A stretch of 64,000 nt of DNA, taken from assembly GCF_900108185.1 (NCBI RefSeq), contig NZ_FNVA01000007.1, positions 248,001-312,000 on the forward strand, given 5' to 3'. The stretch comes from Bryocella elongata. GTDB taxonomy: Bacteria; Acidobacteriota; Terriglobia; Terriglobales; Acidobacteriaceae. Shown one piece after another: positions 24,598 through 33,634 of this stretch; position 1 is the stretch's first letter; every line of letters starts with the position of its first letter. Below the pieces are notes generated by a model, which saw only the letters and a program-made list of their open reading frames with translations, did not search any database and had not been told where the DNA came from. Position numbers and translations under genes: made by a program.

Positions 24598-24768
24598 CTA
24601 CTGCTGTTCTTCTTCCTTCTTCTCTTCAAAGTGGTTGGTGATTGCCTCAACACCCTCGAACCCTGCGATGGCAGCGACGCCCTCGGTGATGATGCCCGCA
24701 TCCGGGTCCAGCTTCTTCGCGCCTTCAACCGCTGCTGCTGCTCCTGCAAGCTCTTCCAGAAGTCCCAT
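24598..24768 (-). CDS. Small acidic protein of unknown function
   Basis: 56 residues: Ala/Glu-rich helix LLEELAGAAAAVEGAKKLDPDAG, a middle hydrophobic segment GVAAIAGFEGVEAITNHF, and an EEKKEEEQQ tail. No signal peptide. ATG at 24768 is favoured because GAGGAG lies 7 nt upstream; an ATG at 24774 is too close to it. Flanked by a clean terminator, so it looks like a real monocistronic gene. Family not recognised. Confidence 0.55.
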   Translation of the reverse strand: MGLLEELAGAAAAVEGAKKLDPDAGIITEGVAAIAGFEGVEAITNHFEEKKEEEQQ

Positions 24769-24883
24769 GGTCATGCTCCTCTCGCTCAATCGATTCCGCC
24801 CGTATCTTCAGGCAGAAAAATACGCTATCACGCCACCTCGAACCCCGCTGTGAAATGTCGCGCGTCTTTCGATGGAGCCACCT

Positions 24884-26467
24884 TCAGATCGCCACGCTGC
24901 CCTCGAGCTTCAACCCATACGGCATGTCCTTCGCCAACGCCTCCAGCGGAGCCTCGATCACCAGCGCCTCCTCCGTCTGCCGGAACTTCAGCGGCCTCCC
25001 ACCATCCACAAGCGACACGCTCTCAATCTTCGCACCACCCTTGCGGAAGGTGAACAGCTTCACCTCATGCGTCTCCGGCACCTTCAAGCCAAACGCATAA
25101 ACCGCTCCCGGCTTATGCGTAAAACGAAAATCCGCGCTGGTCGGATTGCGCTCGGGATACTTGTCCCGCTTGATGCGCGGCATATCCATCGCCGTCGGAT
25201 ACCCACGCCAGTCCTGCGGCGCCTGCTGCGGCACATGCGGTCCTTCGCCCGGCACCACCCACGCATGCGAGTCATAGATGCCCTCGCCGTTGCGCTTCAG
25301 CCACTCTCCCATCACGTGCAGCGACGCGCGCTGATCGTCAGGAATCACGCCATCCGCACGCGGCGAAACGTTCAGCATGTAGTTCCCGCCACAGCTCACA
25401 ATCGCCAGCAGCTGGTTCACCAGCTGGTACCCGTCTGCGACCCGCAGTCCGTCGATGTAGCCCCACGAATTTCCGATCGGCGTGTCGCACTGCCACGCCC
25501 CCGGATAGATCCACTGCGGCGCGCCGCCACTGCTCTCCGCCGCATACACATTGCCGAACAGGTACGCCCACTGCTTCGTGCACATGGTCGTCTCGTAGCC
25601 CTGTTCCTTCGCTCGGCTGAACAGCCACGCCGCGGCCCGCAGCTTGATTGGGTCATACTCCCGTGGGTTCACACCATTGTCCATGTACAGCATCTCGGGC
25701 TGGTACTTGTCGACCAGCTCCTGGATGCGCGCGAGCCAATCTTCCTGGAACGCCGCGCTCGCATGCGGCCCGTTCATGCCTTCATCGATAGGCGGCCCAT
25801 AGAAGCCGGCCCAGCGTGGATCGAACTGATCGTTCGGCACACCCGGCGCGGGATACATAAAGCAGTGGTGCTCCATCCTGTGCGTCGAGCAGGCAAACGT
25901 CAGCCCCTGCCTGCGAATCGCCTTCGCCATCTCGCCGATCACATCGCGCTTTGGCCCCATCCTGCCCGCACACCACGGCGTCAGCGCCGAGTCCCACATC
26001 GCGAAGCCATCGTGATGCTCCGCCACCGGACACACATACCGCGCTCCTGCCTCTTTGAACAGCGTCACCCATTCGTCCGCATCAAAGTGCTCGCCCTTGA
26101 ACATCGGGATGAAGTCCTTGTACCCGAACTTGTCCGGCGAACCGTAGTGCTCCGTATGCCACTTCACATCGGTCGTATACATGTAACGCGGATACCACTC
26201 GCTGCCATGAGCCGGCACCGTGTACACACCCCAGTGGATGAAGATCCCCACCTTCGCCGGGTTGAACCACTTTGGCGTCGCATAGTGATCGCGCACACTC
26301 TCCCACGTCGGAAGCACCGGCCCCGCAAGATCGGGCCTCGGCTGCGCATACGCATCCGGCGCTCCCGCAGGTGCGCCCGTCTGCGCCAGCAAGGCACGGG
26401 ACTTCATCATCGACGTAGCACCGACAGCGCCAGCGCCCATCAGCATGGATCTGCGTGAGAGTTTCAT
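24884..26467 (-). CDS. Alpha-L-fucosidase, GH29, Tat-exported
   Basis: 527 residues. Tat signal (KLSRRSMLMGAGAVGATSMM) then the GH29 catalytic barrel: KVGIFIHWGVYTVPAHGSEWYPRYMY, ARYVCPVAEHHDGFAMWDSALTPW, and the nucleophile strand YQPEMLYMDNG with Asp. GGNYMLNVSPRADGVIPDDQ follows near the end of the catalytic domain, with a C-terminal beta domain (FTFRKGGAKIESVSLVDGG). Removes terminal fucose from glycans, acting outside the cytosol. Start at 26467 is supported by the twin-Arg motif and a TATGCT box 7 nt upstream. Confidence 0.94.
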   Translation of the reverse strand: MKLSRRSMLMGAGAVGATSMMKSRALLAQTGAPAGAPDAYAQPRPDLAGPVLPTWESVRDHYATPKWFNPAKVGIFIHWGVYTVPAHGSEWYPRYMYTTDVKWHTEHYGSPDKFGYKDFIPMFKGEHFDADEWVTLFKEAGARYVCPVAEHHDGFAMWDSALTPWCAGRMGPKRDVIGEMAKAIRRQGLTFACSTHRMEHHCFMYPAPGVPNDQFDPRWAGFYGPPIDEGMNGPHASAAFQEDWLARIQELVDKYQPEMLYMDNGVNPREYDPIKLRAAAWLFSRAKEQGYETTMCTKQWAYLFGNVYAAESSGGAPQWIYPGAWQCDTPIGNSWGYIDGLRVADGYQLVNQLLAIVSCGGNYMLNVSPRADGVIPDDQRASLHVMGEWLKRNGEGIYDSHAWVVPGEGPHVPQQAPQDWRGYPTAMDMPRIKRDKYPERNPTSADFRFTHKPGAVYAFGLKVPETHEVKLFTFRKGGAKIESVSLVDGGRPLKFRQTEEALVIEAPLEALAKDMPYGLKLEGSVAI

Positions 26468-26474
26468 CGCAGCA

Positions 26475-26480
26475 AGCATA
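26475..26480 (-). promoter_or_regulatory. -10 box (TATGCT) 7 nt before the GH29 gene; likely leaderless
   Basis: Minus strand: TATGCT, 7 nt, ATG at 26467, no Shine-Dalgarno. Confidence 0.45.
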
Positions 26481-26562
26481 GTCGCTACGAGTCCTCCACC
26501 GCAAACCGTTAACTGTTGGGATTTTTGCGATTTTGCCGAAGGTCGCAGAGCTCCGGGGGACT

Positions 26563-26610
26563 GGCATCTGGCGACTCGTATCTCAAGACTCAGAACCCAA
26601 AACTCAATCG
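26563..26610. repeat. Heptamer array between GH29 and the PD-(D/E)XK-like gene
   Basis: Period-7 units including TCTGGCG, ACTCGTA, TCTCAAG, ACTCAGA, ACCCAAA and ACTCAAT. The order of unit types matches the eutB-eutC array at 16386. Confidence 0.75.
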
Positions 26611-26665
26611 ACATTCTTGCTTTTACGCGCCGAATCAGCCTTCACAGGAGACATGAGGCCAACAA

Positions 26666-28597
26666 TCAGACCTGCTTGCTCCCCCGCCGCCACACCACGC
26701 GCACCTGCTGCCGCCATCGCTCATCCAGTGCCAGCAGCTCCCACTCCACCCGCGGCGACAGATACCGCAACACCGTCTCTGTCGCCGGATGAATCCGCAA
26801 TGCGGGAGCCACCAGGAACAGCCGCGGCTCCATCGGCGATAACTCCACCTCGCGAAAGTACCCATTTCGCTGAAATTCACCCATGCCCGTCGCTGCATCG
26901 GGCGCAGTCGCGTGATGATGCCGCACGCGAATCCAGTAGTCGAGCCCCTGCAGCGCAAAGTGCATATCGTCGTCAGCCTTGATCTCGATTACTGCAAGTC
27001 GTCCGTCATGGGTCACACCCAGCAGATCAAGCAACCCCTTATCGCCCGCGCCCGCAATCGCCGAAACCTGTGAGTACAGGTGCTGCGGATCCAGCCGCGG
27101 AATGATCCCCGCCTTCTGCGCCGCACGCGCACGAAGATTCGGCCACGCGTGACCAGCCTTCACCTCGCGAGCCCCATCTGCATCCGCGCGATTGCCTCGA
27201 GTATCAGCTTCGAGATCCGCATGATCATTGGCATTGCGTGCCGTGGCTCGTGATGTCGCACGTGCTTCCGGCCGCGACGCAAGCCCACGCGTCAGCGGCT
27301 TCAGGTCCGCACGCAGCACACTCTCCAGCCACTTCTCGGGTGCTGCGCGATACAACGGATCCTGTGACGTAGGGATGCGTCGCTTGCCCGCCGTTGTCCC
27401 CAGGTTCATGCGCGAGTGCGCAGCCTCCGTCTTCGCTGCAGAGCCAATGCGCCCACTCAGCTGACCCCGCCGCGCACCAAAGTCGACCGCAGGCATCCCT
27501 GCACACCGCCGCGCGAACAGGTCCGCAACCAGCCCGCGCAGATCCTCGTGCGTTGCAGACGTAAGCTCCGTCTCGCTTGCGCCCACACCCACCGTCAGCT
27601 TCAACGTATGCGAAAACCCGGTGGCAGCAACCTCGACACGAGCCCGTGCAAACTCCAGACCGTGCAGCAGAAACGCCAGCTCCGTCGAGCTGCGCAGATG
27701 CTGCTCCACACGCTCGGCATCGCCTTGCGGCACAAGCTCCATCACCTCCGCCACGGCGCTGGCAAACCGCTCCTGCGCGGCGCGTTCGTCAGGACGATGA
27801 ATCAGCCGCGTGCGCAAATTCCCCCGGTCCTCGAGGTCGCGCTGCACCAGCTCTTCACTCGCTCGATCGAGCTCCCACAACTCCCACCGCGCGATCTTCG
27901 CATTCAGCCAGGCCATCCGGGCTGCGGTCAGCATCGCCGCACCACGCGGCACGATCAGCCTCAAGCCGTCGTACTGCATGCGGCCCGCACCATGTTCGCG
28001 ACAATGATCCAGCCACAGGATGCCCACCGTCAGCGCGCCATCGATGATCGCCATGCTCTCCAGCTCGCTGACGGCGACCAGCGCCCACGCCTGCGATCCA
28101 CGCACCAGCGACCCCCGCAGGTACGCCGGCCCAAAGCTGCGCTCGAGGTCCATCGCCGTGCGCAGGCCCTCGGGCTCCCAATCCGGAAAGTACCGCGGCA
28201 ACATGCGTTCCACGCTTCGCTGATATTCTCGCCGCGCGCGATCCCGCGCCGTAGGGCTGCGCTTCGTCGCACGTGCATCCTGCGCGGCCACCAACTCCAT
28301 GCGCTTCGTCTGCGCCTGCCCCAGCCGTTGCGTGGTCAGCTTCAACGACTCACCATGCGCTTCCGCAGCAACCACCGTGCGAACGACACTGCGCTCGCCG
28401 CTCCACAGGTGCAGCGTGCAACGGCCATGTTCGGTGGAGAGCTTGTACTGCGCCGTGCTCAGGTCGAAGGCAACCTTGCCATCTTCGAGAACTGAGGCGC
28501 CAGCCTGCGCCGCAAGGAATGCGATGATCGCTTCCGCGATCTGTTCGGGAGACTGCGACGGCTTCTTGTCCGCGGAAGAAACTCGGGGCGGCGACAT
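26666..28597 (-). CDS. Large protein with C-terminal PD-(D/E)XK-like nuclease domain, unknown function
   Basis: 643 residues, soluble, basic and Ala/Arg-rich. The N-terminal half (about 1-390) is mixed alpha/beta with no familiar motif (RSVERMLPRYFPDWEPEGLRT..., WLDHCREHGAGRMQYDGLRLIVPRGA). A disordered Arg/Ala stretch (about 440-490) links to a C-terminal domain: DKGLLDLLGVTHDGRLAVIEIKADDDMHFALQGLDYWIRV. There D, ExK and a following Q...YW match the PD-(D/E)XK nuclease core (Asp, Glu, Lys, with Gln in motif IV). This nuclease call is inference from motif shape. A TAGCGT box 7 nt upstream fixes the start at 28597. It has no operon partner. Confidence 0.6.
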   Translation of the reverse strand: MSPPRVSSADKKPSQSPEQIAEAIIAFLAAQAGASVLEDGKVAFDLSTAQYKLSTEHGRCTLHLWSGERSVVRTVVAAEAHGESLKLTTQRLGQAQTKRMELVAAQDARATKRSPTARDRARREYQRSVERMLPRYFPDWEPEGLRTAMDLERSFGPAYLRGSLVRGSQAWALVAVSELESMAIIDGALTVGILWLDHCREHGAGRMQYDGLRLIVPRGAAMLTAARMAWLNAKIARWELWELDRASEELVQRDLEDRGNLRTRLIHRPDERAAQERFASAVAEVMELVPQGDAERVEQHLRSSTELAFLLHGLEFARARVEVAATGFSHTLKLTVGVGASETELTSATHEDLRGLVADLFARRCAGMPAVDFGARRGQLSGRIGSAAKTEAAHSRMNLGTTAGKRRIPTSQDPLYRAAPEKWLESVLRADLKPLTRGLASRPEARATSRATARNANDHADLEADTRGNRADADGAREVKAGHAWPNLRARAAQKAGIIPRLDPQHLYSQVSAIAGAGDKGLLDLLGVTHDGRLAVIEIKADDDMHFALQGLDYWIRVRHHHATAPDAATGMGEFQRNGYFREVELSPMEPRLFLVAPALRIHPATETVLRYLSPRVEWELLALDERWRQQVRVVWRRGSKQV

Positions 28598-28604
28598 GCT
28601 GCTT

Positions 28605-28610
28605 ACGCTA
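28605..28610 (-). promoter_or_regulatory. -10 box (TAGCGT) 7 nt before the nuclease-like gene; likely leaderless
   Basis: Minus strand: TAGCGT, 7 nt, ATG at 28597, no Shine-Dalgarno. Confidence 0.35.
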
Positions 28611-28755
28611 TCACCGCAATCGTGCAGGAGGGAATCGCCCGCAACCCAAACTCGCACCTTAAACCTTGAAGACCTCGCTCCTCTACAGACTCACCAGTCT
28701 GAGAAGAACGAGGTCTCCGTGCAGTCGTTACGTACCGCACCATCGCGGTAGGACG

Positions 28756-30315
28756 TTACTCCTTGCCTTCGGTCTCTTCGCTCGAAGCCTCGTCCGAGCC
28801 CTCGGCCGGGAGCTCCGCATGTTCAAACGGCTTCAGATCGGCATCAATGTCCGCATCCACGTCCGCGTCCACGTTGAAGGAGGCTTCAGGCTCGCTGGCG
28901 GTCTCCGCAGCAATCTCTTCGGCGCCTTCCGCAGGCAGCTCGGAGTGCTCTTCCGGCTTCTCATCCGCGTCGATGTCGATGGCTTCCTCTTCGGCCTCAG
29001 AGCCTTCGTCCACGCCAGGCTCGGGCTCTTCGCTCTCCGCATCCGGAACACCATCGGCCTGCGCCTCGTGCTCGTCCGCCATCGGCTCGGCATTCTCCGC
29101 GGCCTCGCGGATCGCAGCCTTGTCGGCCTCTTCGGCATCTCCCACGACGTCCATCGGAATCTCCTCCTGCGTCGGCTCGAAGTCGGCCAGCTCGCCGGCC
29201 ATCTTCTCAAACTCTTCGATGCTTGGAAGCTCGTTGATGTCCTTCAGGCCAAAGCGGACGAGGAAGTCCTTGGTCGTCTTGTACAGGATCGGCCGCCCGA
29301 TCACCTGCTTGCGGCCTGCCGTCGTCACCAGCTTGCGCGCGATAAGAGAGCCGACCACGCCGCCCGAATCCACGCCACGAATCTCGCTGATCTCCGGCGC
29401 CGTCACCGGCTGCTTGTACGCGATCACCGCCAGCGTCTCCAGGGCCTGCAGCGAGAGCTTCATCGGCGGCTTCAGAGACTTGATAAACCCGCGCACCGCG
29501 TCGTGGTACTCCGGCTTGGTGGAGAAGCGAAACCCTCCAGCAACCTCACGAATCTCAATGCCCCGGTCAGAGTTGGCGTACTCCGCAATCAGCTGGTCCA
29601 CCAGCGATCGCAGGTAGTTCCGAAGCTCGCGTTCCTTGGCCCGCGCCCAGGCCTTCGCCGAGATCTCGTCCTCTTCCGGGGTAGGCTGGCGCAGCTCCAT
29701 CAGCGGAGCCACAGCTGCAAGCCGGGCCTCAGCCTCATTCTCGGGCTCAATCTCTTCGGGAGCTGCTTCACCCTCATTGGGCGCCGGAGCGGCCTCTGCG
29801 CCACCCTCTGCTTCGACCGCAGGCTCCGTCGCTTCGGCAGGCTCAACGTCCTCTGCCACCAGCTCGTCGACCTCCGCAGCCTCGGCGGCATCTTCCTCCG
29901 CATCGGCATCGCCGGCGGGATCGGATTCCGCGATGCTGTCAGCGTCCTCCACCTCCGCCTCAGCGACGGACTCGGTCTCGGGAGAAGCCTCCGCCTCGGG
30001 AGAAGCCTCCGTCTCGGGAGAAGCCTCTTGCGCCTCGGCCTCCGGTACCTCGGCGTCCAGAACCTCGGCATTCAGCGCCTCCGCATCGGGCGCATTCGTC
30101 GATTCATCATCGGCCTCGTCCGACGGGTCAACGTGAGCCGCAGAGGCAGCAGGGACAGGGGGTGGGGCATCATCCAGCGCCAGCTGCGACTGTCGTGCGG
30201 CGATGGCGTCCAGCTCCGCCTGGGCTTCCTCGCTCAGCAGCCCAATCAGCTGGACCAGCGTTACGGGCTCCTCGGAGGCGTAGATGACGGCTTCAATCTT
30301 GGATTTCAGGCTCAT
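28756..30315 (-). CDS. scpB: Segregation and condensation protein B with large acidic insert and tail
   Basis: Subunit of the SMC-ScpAB condensin. Core winged-helix parts are recognisable: N-terminal SLKSKIEAVIYASEEPVTLVQLIGLL (1-27), then residues about 215-345 (ELRNYLRSLVDQLIAEY, RGIEIREVAGGFRFSTKPEY, LSLQALETLAVIAYKQPVTAPEISEIRGVDSGGVVGSLIARKLV). The usual length is about 180-250 aa; here 519. Residues about 45-205 are an Ala/Glu/Pro-rich acidic insert inside the first winged helix, and residues about 360-519 form an acidic tail with two copies of an ELPAEGxEE motif. scpA is encoded 9 kb away on the same strand. Confidence 0.93.
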   Translation of the reverse strand: MSLKSKIEAVIYASEEPVTLVQLIGLLSEEAQAELDAIAARQSQLALDDAPPPVPAASAAHVDPSDEADDESTNAPDAEALNAEVLDAEVPEAEAQEASPETEASPEAEASPETESVAEAEVEDADSIAESDPAGDADAEEDAAEAAEVDELVAEDVEPAEATEPAVEAEGGAEAAPAPNEGEAAPEEIEPENEAEARLAAVAPLMELRQPTPEEDEISAKAWARAKERELRNYLRSLVDQLIAEYANSDRGIEIREVAGGFRFSTKPEYHDAVRGFIKSLKPPMKLSLQALETLAVIAYKQPVTAPEISEIRGVDSGGVVGSLIARKLVTTAGRKQVIGRPILYKTTKDFLVRFGLKDINELPSIEEFEKMAGELADFEPTQEEIPMDVVGDAEEADKAAIREAAENAEPMADEHEAQADGVPDAESEEPEPGVDEGSEAEEEAIDIDADEKPEEHSELPAEGAEEIAAETASEPEASFNVDADVDADIDADLKPFEHAELPAEGSDEASSEETEGKE

Positions 30316-30390
30316 GCGTGTGCACTAACGAGTGTATCGTCTGGCCCGCGCCAATTTCGCCCGCGAATTCAACATCCCCTGCAAAAGCAA

Positions 30391-30415
30391 CAAGGGCGGC
30401 CATCGGCCGCCCTTG
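30391..30415 (-). terminator. Terminator of the PiT transporter gene
   Basis: An 11-bp perfect stem CAAGGGCGGCC / GGCCGCCCTTG with a 3-nt loop, 37 bases beyond the transporter stop. On the minus strand it is followed by TTGCTTTTGC. Confidence 0.75.
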
Positions 30416-30451
30416 ACACTGGAACAGGTTGCTGGGGTGGTGCAACTTCGA

Positions 30452-32086
30452 CTAGCCGCCAGCCAGCTTGTTGAAGGCAAAGTACAGACCCGCCGAAAGC
30501 AGCGCCGCCGCCGGAAGCGTGAAGACCCACGCCAGCGCAATGTTCCGCACCGTCGACATCTGCAGTCCGCTTCCGTTGGACGCCATCGAACCCGCGATAC
30601 CCGAGCTCAGCACATGCGTCGTGCTGACCGGTGCGCCGTAGGTGTCCGCCGCCCAGATCGTCAGCATCGCCGTGATCTCGGCCGCCGCACCCTGCGCATA
30701 CGTCAGGTGCGTCTTGCCGATTTTTTCGCCCACCGTGATCACGATGCGCTTCCAGCCGATCATCGTGCCCAGGCCCAGCGCCAGCGCCACAGCCACCTTC
30801 ACCCAGGTCGGGATGAACTTGGTCGAGCGGTCCAGGTAGCCGCGATAGTTCGAGAGCACCTTCGCATCGTCAGCGGTCATCTTCGGGCCGTTCTTGGCCA
30901 GCAGCCCGGCAGCCGCGCTCGTCAGGTACATCTGGTTGCGGACGTTCGCCTGCATCTCGGGAGGAACCGAAGCCAGCGAGCCATAGCCCTGGGCCTCGTT
31001 GCGGATGTCGCCGATCATCTGCTCGAGCGCCAGCACCGTCTGCGGCTCAGCCTTCTTCTCCGCAACGTAGCGCTCCAGCTCGGCCGAAGCATCGCCGATT
31101 GTCACGCCGACCGTCTCGTAGTTGTGCAGCACATTCTGCGTCTGCGTGGAGACCGCCGAGAACGTCTGCACGTCCTTCGCACTCACCGTGTGGTTCAGAG
31201 CGTAGGCCGTCGGTACCGTGCCGACCAGGATCAGCATGATCAGGCCCATGCCCTTCTGCCCGTCGTTCGAACCGTGGAAGTAGCTCACACCGCCGCACGT
31301 ACCGATCAGCAGCAGGCGGATGTAGAACGGCGGCGGCTCGGTGCCTTCAGGAGCCTTGTAGAGCCGCGGATCGCGCGCCACCAGCTTGAACAGCATGAAC
31401 AGCAGCGCGGCCAGCACGAAGCCTACGAGCGGCGAAACCAGCAGCGCCTTGAAGACCTTGGTCACCTGCTCCATATCCACGCCGCTCACCCCCGAGCGGC
31501 CGTGAATCAGCTGGTTCGCCACGCCCACGCCGATCACCGAACCGATCATCGTGTGCGAGCTCGACGCGGGAAGACCCTTCCACCACGTCGCCAGGTTCCA
31601 CAGGATCGCCGCGACCAGCAGGGCGAACACCATCGCGAAGCCCGAGCCCGAGCTCACCTTCAGAATCAGCTCCACCGGCAGCAGCTGCACGATCGAGTAC
31701 GCCACCGTGCCCGAGCTCAGCAGCACGCCGATGAAGTTCAGCACGCCCGAGTACACCACCGCCACATGCGGTTCCAGCGAGTGCGTGTAGATGCACGTCG
31801 CCACCGCGTTCGCCGTGTCGTGGAAGCCGTTGACAAACTCAAAGCCCAGCGCGATGAACAGCGCAATGCCCAGCAGCAGGAACGGAAGCACATTCGCCGA
31901 GTGCACCACCGACAGGTCCGCCGAAAGCTTGGCGCCGATGTAAATCACACCCGCAAGCAGCGCAGCGGCGAAGCCGATGACGCCCCACTTGCCGGGCGAG
32001 CTGTGCGCAAACTTCGTATCAAGCAGCGATCCTTGGGGCTCTTCGAGCAATGCGTCTACTGGATCTGTCACAGGGCTGGTAGCCAT
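30452..32086 (-). CDS. Inorganic phosphate transporter, PiT family
   Basis: Low-affinity proton- or sodium-coupled phosphate symporter in the inner membrane. 544 residues, about ten transmembrane helices in two inverted halves. The two signature repeats are [15 protein letters not shown] (first half) and [19 protein letters not shown] (second half). A hydrophilic loop of about 130 residues ([14 protein letters not shown]...MTADDAKVL) separates the halves. No phoU-like partner gene adjoins it. ATG at 32086. Confidence 0.94.
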   Translation of the reverse strand: MATSPVTDPVDALLEEPQGSLLDTKFAHSSPGKWGVIGFAAALLAGVIYIGAKLSADLSVVHSANVLPFLLLGIALFIALGFEFVNGFHDTANAVATCIYTHSLEPHVAVVYSGVLNFIGVLLSSGTVAYSIVQLLPVELILKVSSGSGFAMVFALLVAAILWNLATWWKGLPASSSHTMIGSVIGVGVANQLIHGRSGVSGVDMEQVTKVFKALLVSPLVGFVLAALLFMLFKLVARDPRLYKAPEGTEPPPFYIRLLLIGTCGGVSYFHGSNDGQKGMGLIMLILVGTVPTAYALNHTVSAKDVQTFSAVSTQTQNVLHNYETVGVTIGDASAELERYVAEKKAEPQTVLALEQMIGDIRNEAQGYGSLASVPPEMQANVRNQMYLTSAAAGLLAKNGPKMTADDAKVLSNYRGYLDRSTKFIPTWVKVAVALALGLGTMIGWKRIVITVGEKIGKTHLTYAQGAAAEITAMLTIWAADTYGAPVSTTHVLSSGIAGSMASNGSGLQMSTVRNIALAWVFTLPAAALLSAGLYFAFNKLAGG

Positions 32087-32312
32087 GTCAGTGGTTCACT
32101 TTCATACAGAGGATGAGGGAGAGCGAACCCAGCCTAGTCCTGCCCCATCATCGCCACCTTGAAAGTCTCGTGAACATTCAGGAAAACCCCACGGAATTCC
32201 CGCGGATTCCCGCTGGAAATCCTGTGCAGGGACTTTTTGAAAAAGGGCCCGGAAGGATACTGGTTTCATCCCGTTACGGCCGGCCGGGACCGAGCGCCCG
32301 GCCCGGAGAGGG

Positions 32313-32318
32313 TAGAAG
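32313..32318 (+). promoter_or_regulatory. Weak -10 box (TAGAAG) 7 nt before the macrodomain gene
   Basis: TAGAAG, 7 nt, ATG at 32326, no Shine-Dalgarno; weaker than the other examples. Confidence 0.25.
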
Positions 32319-32325
32319 ACAAAGC

Positions 32326-32826
32326 ATGCCCGAACTGCTCATGGTGCGCGGCGATATCACCAGGCGCCCCGTCGACGCTGTCGTCAACGCAGCCAACAGT
32401 TCACTGCTCGGCGGCGGTGGCGTGGATGGCGCCATCCACCGAGCCGCCGGCCCCGATCTCCTCCACGCCTGCCGCCTGTTGCACGGTTGCAAGACCGGTT
32501 CAGCAAAGGCGACGCCTGGCTTCCGCCTCCCGGCAAAATGGATCTTCCACACCGTCGGCCCCGTCTGGCGCGGAGGCAACAATGGCGAGCCCGAACTCCT
32601 CGCCAGCTGCTACCGCTCCTGCCTGGACCTCGCCCGCGAGCATGGGGCGAAGAGCATCGCCTTTCCCGCCATCTCCACCGGAATCTATGGCTATCCAAAG
32701 GACCAAGCCGCCGAGCTCGCCATCAACACCTGCCGCGAGAACGCAGCCGACATCGAACGCGTCGAGTTCGTCTGCTTCGACGCGGACACCGCTGAGATGT
32801 ATGAGCGTCTATTGGTTCGAGGGTGA
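32326..32826 (+). CDS. Macrodomain protein (O-acetyl-ADP-ribose deacetylase-like)
   Basis: 166-residue stand-alone macrodomain. ADP-ribose-binding motifs: [36 protein letters not shown] (the NAAN and GGGGVDGAI loops) and [12 protein letters not shown]. The MacroD/YmdB-type pattern suggests hydrolysis of O-acetyl-ADP-ribose or mono-ADP-ribose from proteins. The convergent neighbour is the brnTA pair. ATG at 32326. Confidence 0.92.
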   Translation: MPELLMVRGDITRRPVDAVVNAANSSLLGGGGVDGAIHRAAGPDLLHACRLLHGCKTGSAKATPGFRLPAKWIFHTVGPVWRGGNNGEPELLASCYRSCLDLAREHGAKSIAFPAISTGIYGYPKDQAAELAINTCRENAADIERVEFVCFDADTAEMYERLLVRG

Positions 32827-32831
32827 AGTGG

Positions 32832-33044
32832 CTATGCGCGCTCGGCGCGATCAGCGATCTTCTTCAAGCTGCGGAGCGCGTCATTGACCGCCTCGGAGTC
32901 CGGGAACGTCTCCAATAGGTCCGGCGCAATCAGCACGACATTCGTCCCCTGTTGCATTCGGGCATGATGCTTGCCGCGCACACCTTTGCTGAAGTCGAGA
33001 TCCGGGCGCTGTGCGAGAGGATCGAGTTCAGGGGATTTCTTCAT
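32832..33044 (-). CDS. brnA: BrnA-type antitoxin
   Basis: 70 residues: DFSKGVRGKHHARMQQGTNVVLIAPDLLETFPDSEAVNDALRSLKKIAD. The KGVRGKxxARxxxGTNVVxxxPDxxxxFPDSEAVNxALR pattern is that of the small antitoxin that follows BrnT toxins. The ATG lies inside the last codons of the original brnT frame (17-base overlap), the usual order toxin then antitoxin. The gene itself is intact although the toxin is interrupted. Confidence 0.75.
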   Translation of the reverse strand: MKKSPELDPLAQRPDLDFSKGVRGKHHARMQQGTNVVLIAPDLLETFPDSEAVNDALRSLKKIADRAERA

Positions 33045-33321
33045 ACTGTTTGATCTCGGCTGCGGTGGCAGCGCGGGCACCGATGATCCGGATGCCGGAG
33101 ATGCTGTCAGTTTAAACGACAAAAAGAATGCGGCTGCGCGAAGACGCCCCGACTGTGATGAAACGGCACTCGTCCTCAGAATGCTGATCGTCAGGAAGGG
33201 TCGAAGCCAGCGGGTCATCGAACACGGTCATGGCCTCCGCGAAGGAGACCCCATGCTTCTTGAGGTTGGCAGAGGCCTTCTCCGGATCGAACTCGAAAAT
33301 TTGCCGTTCGAACTCTGCCAT
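33028..33321 (-). pseudogene. brnT: BrnT ribonuclease toxin interrupted by an in-frame stop codon
   Basis: The frame reads as a complete BrnT (RelE-fold RNase of type II toxin-antitoxin modules): FDPEKASANLKKHGVSFAEAMTVFDDPLA, DQHSEDECRFITVG, ILFVV. It then hits TAA at 33112-33114 and continues in the same frame as TDSISGIRIIGARAATAAEIKQYEEIP to a TGA at 33028. The stop sits where BrnT normally has Tyr or His. It therefore looks like one nonsense change; a 69-residue truncated product lacks the C-terminal catalytic strand and helix. Confidence 0.75.
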
Positions 33322-33327
33322 GTTGGC

Positions 33328-33357
33328 TGTTTAGCGGATAGCGCTGGGATGCGTCAA
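33328..33357 (-). promoter_or_regulatory. brnTA promoter; leaderless start
   Basis: Minus strand: TTGACG (33352-33357), 18-bp spacer, TAAACA (33328-33333), 6 nt, ATG at 33321. It is the most complete leaderless-type promoter in the window. Confidence 0.6.
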
Positions 33358-33433
33358 GGTATTTTGTTCAGGCCCCGTGCTGTTGCCCCGGTCTGGTTTG
33401 CAGGTCTTGTACTCTGCATACTGGCATGAGAAT

Positions 33434-33616
33434 ATGGCCGCTATGCACGAAACTTGGCTGAGAGCATCTCTTGTGATCGCCGCGGGCGTAGCGTTGTCAT
33501 GGCTGTTGGGCTGGGCGTTGGACAAGCCTTTCCCCAAGTCAAGGGTGCGGGACACGATCCTGACCGGAGCCTGTATCTATGCAGCCTTGGCACTCGATTC
33601 GTTCTTCCTTAAGTAA
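33434..33616 (+). CDS. Small membrane protein, putative
   Basis: 60 residues with two hydrophobic helices (LRASLVIAAGVALSWLLGWAL and TILTGACIYAALALDSFFL) separated by a basic DKPFPKSRVRD loop, a plausible two-helix inner-membrane hairpin. ATG at 33434 or 33443; no strong ribosome-binding site. Family not recognised. It lies convergent to the nucleoside permease-like gene, so it could also be a chance frame. Confidence 0.4.
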   Translation: MAAMHETWLRASLVIAAGVALSWLLGWALDKPFPKSRVRDTILTGACIYAALALDSFFLK

Positions 33617-33634
33617 CTCGGAAGCCTGTAGCGC

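Noticed and set aside
24872..26458. Arg/His-rich open frame antisense to the GH29 gene
   Set aside because: Low-complexity Arg/His composition, no motif; the GH29 reading has full catalytic signatures and a Tat signal.
30332..32116. Open frame of about 590 codons opposite the phosphate transporter
   Set aside because: His/Arg-rich shadow frame without domains; the transporter reading has both PiT signatures.
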